Assembly (NCBI GenBank): GCA_003508605.1
Contig: DNUB01000158.1
Location: forward strand, 1-5,629
Direction of reading: 5' to 3'
Origin: Oscillospiraceae bacterium
GTDB lineage: Bacteria > Bacillota > Clostridia > Oscillospirales > Ruminococcaceae
DNA length: 5,629 nt
Part shown: one piece after another, positions 1-5,629 of the stretch
Layout: each line of letters starts with the position of its first letter
Numbering within the stretch: position 1 is the stretch's first letter
The notes under the pieces: model-generated
What the model saw: the letters and a program-made list of their open reading frames with translations, nothing else
Databases searched by the model: none
Told to the model about the DNA's origin: nothing
Made by a program: the position numbers and the translations under genes

Positions 1-240
1 CAGCTCGTAAAATATACCATAAAAAATCATTAAAAGATAAAGCCAAACGCAGTTCAAAAAGCCAACGCAGTTCAAAAAGCCAACGCAGTAAAAAAAGCCG
101 AACGCAGTTCAAAACCCCGCAGGATCACAGCTGCAAAACGAAAAGGCAATTATAAAAATAAAAACAGCCCACCGCAAGGTGAAAATCCTGTTAACAAATC
201 CATTATGATTTTAGAAGCAGAACCTCTTTTCACCCCGCTA
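1..240. other. Non-coding left edge, A-rich spacer
   Basis: No gene is supported here. The + strand is A-rich and has no ORF with a ribosome binding site. On the - strand a frame is open from about position 108 to the left edge, but it is made mostly of translated repeat units (a recurring Gly-Phe-Leu-Asn-Cys-Val pattern) and has no convincing start, so it is probably spurious. Besides the tandem repeat at 41-114, there are 8-bp inverted arms GGTGAAAA (178-185) and TTTTCACC (227-234) about 41 bp apart, just left of the first promoter. A tiny CACC-GCAA-GGTG hairpin lies at 170-181. The upstream neighbouring gene is not in the window, and no terminator for it is evident. Confidence 0.6.
41..114. 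repeat. Four tandem copies of an 18-19 bp A-rich repeat
   Basis: Four head-to-tail units with consensus AGCCAACGCAGTTCAAAA lie at 41-59, 60-77, 78-95 and 96-114. The first unit has an extra A and the fourth an extra G in the AGCC-AACGC junction. The third has AAA in place of TTC in the middle. The core ACGCAGT is invariant in all four. There is no spacer between units and no dyad symmetry, so this is not a CRISPR array. It looks like a short intergenic tandem repeat that expanded by slippage or unequal crossing-over. Confidence 0.85.
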
Positions 241-269
241 TTTACATTTCTGAAAAACTGTGTTAAAAT
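241..269 (+). promoter_or_regulatory. SigA-type promoter for the P-loop NTPase gene
   Basis: The -35 box TTTACA (241-246) matches TTGACA at 5 of 6 positions. A 17-bp spacer is followed by TAAAAT (264-269), a 5 of 6 match to TATAAT. A TG dinucleotide one base before the -10 (261-262) makes it an extended -10. The expected transcription start is near 276, giving a leader of about 150 nt before the ATG at 427. The 11-bp string TGTGTTAAAAT recurs in the promoter at 4829-4857. Confidence 0.7.
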
Positions 270-275
270 AAAAGA

Positions 276-426
276 GTAAATACGGAATGAATACCAATAA
301 TATTTTAAGCTATCCCTTTCCGAATTACAATCTTTTTATGCGTCTTTTAACAAATTGTATCTCTAAAAAGGGTATCTTTCAAAGCCCTGCCTGCTTAAGC
401 AAAAGGGCACTCTAAAGGACAACTGA
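276..426 (+). promoter_or_regulatory. Long 5' leader with competing stem pairings
   Basis: The inferred leader holds nested complementary segments: CCCTTT (314-319) with AAAGGG (367-372), enclosing TACAAT (326-331) with ATTGTA (354-359). A second hairpin pairs GCCCT (384-388) with AGGGC (404-408), ending only 5 nt before the AAAGGA ribosome binding site. A second AAAGGG (402-407) inside that hairpin could also pair with CCCTTT (314-319), so alternative folds exist. No known riboswitch class is recognised, and no U-run follows the last hairpin, so translational rather than transcriptional control would be more likely. These pairings were found by eye and could be chance. Confidence 0.3.
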
Positions 427-1074
427 ATGATCAAAATAATAATTATTACGGGGCATTACGGCTGCGGCAAAACCAATGTGGCTGTCAATATCGCTTTAAG
501 GCTGGCCGAAAAGGGCGAAAAGGTTACCGTGGTGGATTTGGATATAGTTAATCCCTATTTCCGCACCGCAGATTTCGGCGGTCTTTTTGCCGACAAAGGC
601 ATTGAGCTTGCCGTTTCGCAATATGCCAATTCAAATTTGGATATTCCCGCACTTGATTTTGACTTAGGCGCAATAATCAACAATACGGGATATACCGTTA
701 TAGATGTGGGCGGCGACCCTGAGGGGGCTGTTGCCTTGGGCAGATACGGCGATGTGCTGAAAAGCCGCAGCGACGCCGCACTTTATTATGTTATTAACAA
801 ATACCGTTATCTTACCTCGACTCCCGAGGAGACTTTGGAGCTGTTAAGGGAAATCGAGGCGGCAAGCGGTCTTAAATGCAGCGGAATTATAAATAATTCG
901 AATTTGGGAGAGCTTACCGACAACAAAACCGTAACCGCAGCTCTTGATTACGCAGAAGCTACTGCAAAAGCCGCAAACCTGCCTCTCCTTTGCAGCTGCT
1001 CCGAGGGAAAAAATCTTAGTGGCGTGGAAAAAGCCTTTGAAACAGAGATATATGTAAGGCTGCCGTGGAATTGA
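427..1074 (+). CDS. SIMIBI-class P-loop NTPase (ParA/CobQ-like), function unknown
   Basis: This 215-residue soluble protein is a small nucleotide-binding protein of the ParA/MinD/CobQ kind. Residues 9-16, GHYGCGKT, form a Walker A P-loop after a hydrophobic strand. VVDLDIVNPYFR (35-46) is the second strand with paired aspartates. VIDVGGDPEGA (91-101) is the Walker B/switch II region, and IINNSNLG (154-161) resembles a base-recognition loop. The position of the ParA/MinD signature lysine (residue 10) is histidine, so this is not a classical deviant-Walker-A ParA. There is no membrane segment. From memory, clostridial relatives are named ParA-family or cobyrinic acid synthase-like, and some sit near 2-oxoacid:ferredoxin oxidoreductase genes; no such partner is seen here. 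The ATG at 427 follows AAAGGA (414-419) with 7-nt spacing. The substrate is unknown. Confidence 0.85.
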   Translation: MIKIIIITGHYGCGKTNVAVNIALRLAEKGEKVTVVDLDIVNPYFRTADFGGLFADKGIELAVSQYANSNLDIPALDFDLGAIINNTGYTVIDVGGDPEGAVALGRYGDVLKSRSDAALYYVINKYRYLTSTPEETLELLREIEAASGLKCSGIINNSNLGELTDNKTVTAALDYAEATAKAANLPLLCSCSEGKNLSGVEKAFETEIYVRLPWN

Positions 1075-1128
1075 CGGCGGTCAAAACAGGGCGTTGTAAA
1101 ATTTCAAGAAAATTTCATATATAAGAAT

Positions 1129-1157
1129 TTGCTTTTTTTATAATACTATGCTATAAT
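1129..1157 (+). promoter_or_regulatory. Extended -10 promoter for hpt-ftsH
   Basis: A perfect TATAAT (1152-1157) is preceded by TGC (1149-1151), giving an extended -10. TTGCTT (1129-1134) lies 17 bp upstream as a weak -35. The expected start is near 1164, giving a leader of about 60 nt rich in A and T, with an AAAAAT/ATTTTT potential hairpin next to the hpt ribosome binding site. No U-tracked terminator for the previous gene is visible between 1075 and 1128. Confidence 0.7.
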
Positions 1158-1226
1158 AACAAAATATAAATGCAGCCGTAATTCTGACAAGAAAAATTTT
1201 CGGATTTTTGTAAGGGACGTAACATT

Positions 1227-1793
1227 ATGGAAAAGAATATGAACAAGGATATTGAGAGGATTCTTTTTTCGGAGGAGCAGCTTAAAAGCAGGGTAAAGGA
1301 AGTTGGAGCGGAAATTTCCCGTGATTATAAGGATAAAAACCCTCTTTTAGTGGGCATACTTAAAGGCAGCGTTGTTTTTATGGCGGATCTGATGCGTGCC
1401 GTCGACATACCCTGTCAGATCGCTTTTTTATCCGCACGCTCCTATGGCTTAAAAGCTTCTTCTTCGGGAAAAATAGATATGGACGGCGATATCGAATATG
1501 CGCTGGGCGCACATGCGCAGGGCAGGCATATTATTCTTGTGGAAGATATTCTCGACACGGCTCTTACGCTGTATACCGTAAGCGGCAGGATAAGGGAGTT
1601 AAATCCCGCTTCCGTAAAAATATGCGCCCTGCTTGACAAGCAGGTCAGCAGGAGCATCGATTTACACGCCGATTACAAATGCTTTGACGTGGAAAATGAG
1701 TTTGTGGTGGGCTACGGTCTCGATTATGCCCAGGATTACAGAAATCTTCCCTACATAGGCGTATTAAAGCGTGAGGTTTACAGTGCGGACTGA
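1227..1793 (+). CDS. hpt: Hypoxanthine phosphoribosyltransferase
   Basis: This 188-residue type I phosphoribosyltransferase joins hypoxanthine (and usually guanine) to PRPP to give IMP/GMP and pyrophosphate in cytoplasmic purine salvage. Its length is usual for bacterial Hpt. Diagnostic segments are ILKGS (44-48), RSYG (71-74, flexible loop), VEDILDTALTL (105-115, PRPP-binding loop), LLDK (135-138), FVVGYGLDYAQDYRNLPYIGVL (159-180, purine-binding and C-terminal signature). Two features are odd. The PRPP loop has Ala112 where the family almost always has Gly (DTG). The segment before SYG reads AFLSAR rather than the usual DFM-V-S type. The ATG at 1227 is chosen because AAGGGA (1212-1217) lies 9 nt upstream; an in-frame ATG at 1239 has a poorer site. 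ftsH follows after 45 bp in the same orientation, the standard Firmicutes order. Confidence 0.95.
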   Translation: MEKNMNKDIERILFSEEQLKSRVKEVGAEISRDYKDKNPLLVGILKGSVVFMADLMRAVDIPCQIAFLSARSYGLKASSSGKIDMDGDIEYALGAHAQGRHIILVEDILDTALTLYTVSGRIRELNPASVKICALLDKQVSRSIDLHADYKCFDVENEFVVGYGLDYAQDYRNLPYIGVLKREVYSAD

Positions 1794-1823
1794 TAAAATA
1801 TATAATCGTACAATGTGCAGAAA

Positions 1824-1832
1824 GAAAGGCGG
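1824..1832 (+). promoter_or_regulatory. Ribosome binding site fixing the ftsH start
   Basis: GAAAGGCGG ends 6 nt before the ATG at 1839, with its GAAAGG part 9 nt away. An in-frame GTG at 1815 would add eight residues but would place this site inside the coding region, so the ATG at 1839 is preferred. Confidence 0.75.
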
Positions 1833-1838
1833 CGTAAT

Positions 1839-3809
<1,971 letters not shown>

Positions 3810-3827
3810 CCAATAATTTGTTAAAAC

Positions 3828-3854
3828 ATACCCCGCTTTTAAGAGGCGGGGTAT
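3828..3854 (+). terminator. Hairpin downstream of ftsH, probable terminator
   Basis: ATACCCCGC (3828-3836) and GCGGGGTAT (3846-3854) are perfect 9-bp complementary arms around a 9-nt loop, starting 18 bp after the ftsH stop. The stem is GC-rich. The 3' flank TAACTATCGG lacks a run of T on the + strand; the - strand flank has a short GTTTT. It may therefore terminate inefficiently, act in both directions, or mainly protect the 3' end of the hpt-ftsH message. Confidence 0.6.
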
Positions 3855-3943
3855 TAACTATCGGGCAAATGAGTTGAAACGGCGTAAGACTAATCTCTTT
3901 TCGGGCTGCGGGTATTGGGCAGGAAAAAGGGATCGGGAGGAAA

Positions 3944-3968
3944 ATTCGCATATTGATTTTATGCGAAT
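3944..3968 (+). promoter_or_regulatory. Perfect 8-bp inverted repeat before the amidohydrolase gene
   Basis: ATTCGCAT (3944-3951) and ATGCGAAT (3961-3968) flank a 9-nt centre. The repeat lies 33 bp before the TTG start and 3 bp after a strong GGGAGG sequence (3935-3940). It could be a repressor operator, or an RNA hairpin between that Shine-Dalgarno sequence and the start. No convincing SigA promoter was found between 3855 and 4001; the best -10-like sequence is TATAAG (3973-3978), with TTGATT only 14 bp upstream of it. Confidence 0.4.
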
Positions 3969-3988
3969 GGATTATAAGTTACAGAAAA

Positions 3989-3994
3989 AGGTGA
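3989..3994 (+). promoter_or_regulatory. Ribosome binding site supporting a TTG start
   Basis: AGGTGA, within AAAAAGGTGAG, is a strong Shine-Dalgarno match 7 nt before the TTG at 4002. The TTG gives the N-terminus MKIFDAHCH, which puts the metal-binding HxH at residues 7-9, as expected at the first strand of the barrel. No ATG start fits. Confidence 0.8.
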
Positions 3995-4001
3995 GACAGC
4001 T

Positions 4002-4802
4002 TTGAAGATTTTTGACGCACACTGCCATATTTTTCCTCAAAAGATAGCCGAAAAGGCTTCGCAGAATATAGGAAAATTTTACGGCATTCATATGAATTTT
4101 GACGGCACGGTAAACATGCTTATGGAGCTGTACAAAAAGGCGGGAATAAACGGCTGTCTGGTGCATTCCGTTGCGACGGTGCCCGCACAGGCGGAGCATA
4201 TTAACGATTTTATAGCCCAAAGCGTCAAGGAATACCCTGATATGCTTGCGGGCTTCTGCTCTCTGCACCCCGATATGGGGAAAAAAGCGATAGAGACGGA
4301 AATAGACCGTGCAATATCCTTAGGCTTAAAGGGGATTAAGCTGCACCCCGATTTTCAGGAGTTTAAAATCGACGACAGAAAGGCCTATGACATTTATGAA
4401 GCGGCGGAGGGCAGACTTCCCATACTCTTCCATACGGGGGACACACGCTTTGACTATTCCTCGCCCGAGAGGCTTGCCAACGCCTTAAGGGATTTTCCCA
4501 AGCTGACAGCCATAGCTGCTCATTTCGGCGGCTGGAGTCAATGGAGCGACGGCGAAAAATACCTTGCGGATAATCCCAACGTATATGTTGACACCAGCAG
4601 CTCCCTTTACGAAATTTCCCCCGCTCAGGCCAAGGAATATATAAACGCATTCACGCCCGACCGTGTAATGTTCGGCACGGATTATCCCATGTGGGATGTT
4701 AGGGAGGAATTAAGGCTAACGGAAAAGCTGGATTTACCGCAGGAGGATATGGAAAAGATAATGTATAAGACGGCTTATCGGCTTTTGAATGTGAATTTTT
4801 GA
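4002..4802 (+). CDS. Amidohydrolase-2 family metal-dependent hydrolase
   Basis: This 266-residue protein has the TIM-barrel layout of the amidohydrolase-2 group, which includes hydrolases and non-oxidative decarboxylases such as ACMSD-type enzymes. DAHCH (5-9) supplies the HxH metal ligands. KLHP (113-116), FHTGD (143-147), AAHFGG (172-177) and FGTDYPM (224-230) carry further conserved residues: His144 and His174 as likely ligand or catalytic residues, and Asp227 as the conserved last-strand aspartate. There is no signal peptide, so it is cytoplasmic. The length is typical of the shorter members. It starts at TTG with a well-placed AGGTGA. It is flanked by a hairpin upstream and a separate promoter downstream, so it is probably monocistronic. 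No neighbour suggests a substrate, and hydrolase versus decarboxylase activity cannot be decided from this sequence. Confidence 0.9.
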   Translation: MKIFDAHCHIFPQKIAEKASQNIGKFYGIHMNFDGTVNMLMELYKKAGINGCLVHSVATVPAQAEHINDFIAQSVKEYPDMLAGFCSLHPDMGKKAIETEIDRAISLGLKGIKLHPDFQEFKIDDRKAYDIYEAAEGRLPILFHTGDTRFDYSSPERLANALRDFPKLTAIAAHFGGWSQWSDGEKYLADNPNVYVDTSSSLYEISPAQAKEYINAFTPDRVMFGTDYPMWDVREELRLTEKLDLPQEDMEKIMYKTAYRLLNVNF

Positions 4803-4828
4803 GAGCGGAACCCTCCTTTACAAAAATA

Positions 4829-4857
4829 TTGACAACAGTGCTTTTATGTGTTAAAAT
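4829..4857 (+). promoter_or_regulatory. Near-consensus SigA promoter for the zinc-ribbon protein gene
   Basis: A perfect TTGACA (4829-4834), a 17-bp spacer and TAAAAT (4852-4857) with an upstream TG (4849-4850) make this the best promoter in the window. Transcription should start near 4864, about 56 nt before the ATG at 4920. The leader contains a bulged hairpin, AGGACATC (4872-4879) with GATGCCT (4893-4899), ending 6 nt before the GGGAGG ribosome binding site. Confidence 0.8.
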
Positions 4858-4905
4858 TATTGCATAGCTTAAGGACATCTCAAAAAAACGGCGATGCCTA
4901 CTATC

Positions 4906-4911
4906 GGGAGG
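4906..4911 (+). promoter_or_regulatory. Ribosome binding site choosing the ATG at 4920
   Basis: GGGAGG is 8 nt before the ATG at 4920 but only 2 nt before the in-frame ATG at 4914, so 4920 is preferred. A GTG at 4848 lies inside the promoter -10 region and cannot be the start of this transcript. The surrounding ATCGGGAGGAAA (4903-4914) also occurs at 3932-3943. Confidence 0.75.
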
Positions 4912-4919
4912 AAATGAAA

Positions 4920-5399
4920 ATGTCAAAAACCTGTAAAAACTGCGGAAACATCTTTGAAGATCATATGAATATCTGTCCCCGCTGCGGTATGCAGTACGTG
5001 GCGGATACCTCGCCCCAATATACCGCAGCACCCTACGATAATGCCAATCAGGCTCAAAACCAATACCCGCAGTATAACCAACAGGGTTACCCCCAGCAGA
5101 ATTACGGACAGCCGTATCAGCAGCCGGCATACCGTCCTTATAACGCTGCCAATGAAGAAATGACGGTGGGCAATTGGTTAGCTACCATAATTTTAACAAG
5201 TTTGGGAATTATAGGGATTATATTGCTTTTTGTATGGGGATTCAGCGATAACGTTCCCACAGCGAAGAAAAACTATTGCCGTGCAATGTTGATTATGCAG
5301 GCGATAGCACTGGGCTTGGTAATACTGTTCGTGATCATTTTGATTGCGGCGGGAGGATCCGTTTTTGATTCTTTAAACAGCGGCTACTATTATTCGTAA
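4920..5399 (+). CDS. Zinc-ribbon protein with two membrane segments
   Basis: This 159-residue protein has three parts. An N-terminal zinc ribbon has paired cysteines Cys5-x2-Cys8 and Cys19-x2-Cys22, the second pair as CPRC. A low-complexity linker (about 32-75) is rich in Gln, Tyr, Pro and Asn, with recurring QQ, YPQ and QPY pieces. The C-terminal part has two hydrophobic segments (about 86-107 and 121-144) joined by a short loop, SDNVPTAKKNYCRA. The likely topology has both ends in the cytoplasm, with the zinc ribbon facing inward. Similar zinc-ribbon membrane proteins, with a VG-W-L start to the first helix and a KKNYCRA-like loop, are common in Clostridia, and I know of no established function. 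It has its own strong promoter and terminator, so it is a single-gene unit. Confidence 0.85.
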   Translation: MSKTCKNCGNIFEDHMNICPRCGMQYVADTSPQYTAAPYDNANQAQNQYPQYNQQGYPQQNYGQPYQQPAYRPYNAANEEMTVGNWLATIILTSLGIIGIILLFVWGFSDNVPTAKKNYCRAMLIMQAIALGLVILFVIILIAAGGSVFDSLNSGYYYS

Positions 5400-5405
5400 T
5401 ACGGT

Positions 5406-5451
5406 TTTCAGCGGCAATGCGGTGTGCTTTTTACGCTGCATTGCCGCTAAA
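5406..5451 (+). terminator. Strong rho-independent-like terminator hairpin
   Basis: AGCGGCAATGC (5410-5420) and GCATTGCCGCT (5438-5448) form 11 perfect base pairs. The stem extends inward through GGTGT/ACGCT with two G-U pairs, to a GCTTTTT loop (5426-5432), and outward by TTT/AAA with one bulged C. It starts 10 bp after the stop codon. The downstream flank ATATATTTGTTAATTTG is U-rich but interrupted. Confidence 0.8.
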
Positions 5452-5629
5452 TATATTTGTTAATTTGTATAAATCACTTTTGCATACCGCAAAATAAAGA
5501 CATATATGCCGTCAAAAAACGGCTGCGCACAGGCTCAAAAAAATGTGCCCCACTGCCGTAATTTAGGGGCTATCTGAAAAGTCGCAATTTGCACAATTTC
5601 TACTAACTGCGGACGCTTTCTGCGTCAAA
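5452..5629. other. Non-coding right edge with small hairpins and a repeat-like end
   Basis: No ORF with a ribosome binding site is seen. The segment holds GCCGT/ACGGC arms (5508-5512, 5519-5523), GCACA/TGTGC arms (5527-5531, 5544-5548), a third copy of GCCGT (5555-5559), and GACGC/GCGTC arms (5612-5616, 5622-5626). GGGGCTATCTGAAAAGTC (5566-5583) resembles the terminal sequence of some insertion sequences or interspersed repeats. The segment is cut by the window edge. Confidence 0.5.

Noticed and set aside
1..108. Minus-strand open frame running off the left edge
   Set aside because: It consists largely of translated repeat units, lacks a ribosome binding site and convincing start, and begins just after a stop inside the repeat.
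41..114. CRISPR array
   Set aside because: The units are contiguous with no spacers, only 18-19 bp long, and no cas gene is present.
170..181. Minus-strand terminator (CACC-GGTG hairpin followed by T-rich DNA)
   Set aside because: The stem has only 4 bp, and there is no minus-strand gene to its right that it could terminate.
1062..1078. Terminator of the P-loop gene (GCCGT/ACGGC)
   Set aside because: The 5-bp stem overlaps the stop codon and is followed by GGTCAAAACAGG with no T-run.
4848..4919. N-terminal extension of the zinc-ribbon protein from GTG 4848
   Set aside because: The GTG is inside the -10 region of the promoter, upstream of the expected transcript start, and the ribosome binding site fits the ATG at 4920.
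4699..5130. Minus-strand ORF of 143 codons
   Set aside because: It crosses the amidohydrolase end, a strong + strand promoter and the zinc-ribbon gene, and its composition is typical of a shadow frame.

Overview
The window reads as chromosomal DNA from a low-to-moderate-GC Gram-positive bacterium of the class Clostridia, probably a gut-type Oscillospiraceae/Ruminococcaceae relative. This rests on the hpt-ftsH gene pair (a classic Firmicutes neighbourhood), strong Shine-Dalgarno sequences before every gene, SigA-type promoters with extended -10 boxes, one TTG start, and a two-membrane-segment zinc-ribbon protein of a kind common in Clostridia. The placement is inferred from gene content only. 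All five supported genes lie on the + strand.

Layout: 1-240 is non-coding, A-rich DNA with a tandem 18-19 bp repeat (41-114). A strong promoter (241-269) and a roughly 150-nt leader with competing base pairings precede a small SIMIBI-type P-loop NTPase (427-1074). A second extended -10 promoter (1129-1157) drives hpt (1227-1793) and ftsH (1839-3809), separated by 45 bp and probably cotranscribed. A GC-rich hairpin (3828-3854) follows ftsH. The next spacer holds a perfect 8-bp inverted repeat and an unused-looking Shine-Dalgarno sequence before an amidohydrolase-2 family enzyme (4002-4802, TTG start). A third near-consensus promoter (4829-4857) precedes a zinc-ribbon membrane protein (4920-5399), closed by a strong terminator hairpin (5406-5451). 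The right edge (5500-5629) is non-coding, with several small hairpins and a sequence resembling the end of a mobile or interspersed repeat.

How the genes work together: hpt does purine salvage and FtsH does membrane-anchored proteolysis; their linkage is conserved in Firmicutes without an obvious shared pathway. The P-loop protein, the amidohydrolase and the zinc-ribbon protein look like independent transcription units, and nothing in the window gives their substrates. I see no defence system, CRISPR array, toxin-antitoxin pair, biosynthetic cluster or complete mobile element. The most interesting points are regulatory (the structured leader of the first gene and the spacer before the amidohydrolase), an unusual Gly-to-Ala change in the Hpt PRPP loop, and repeat DNA at both ends. 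None of these amounts to a demonstrated new system.
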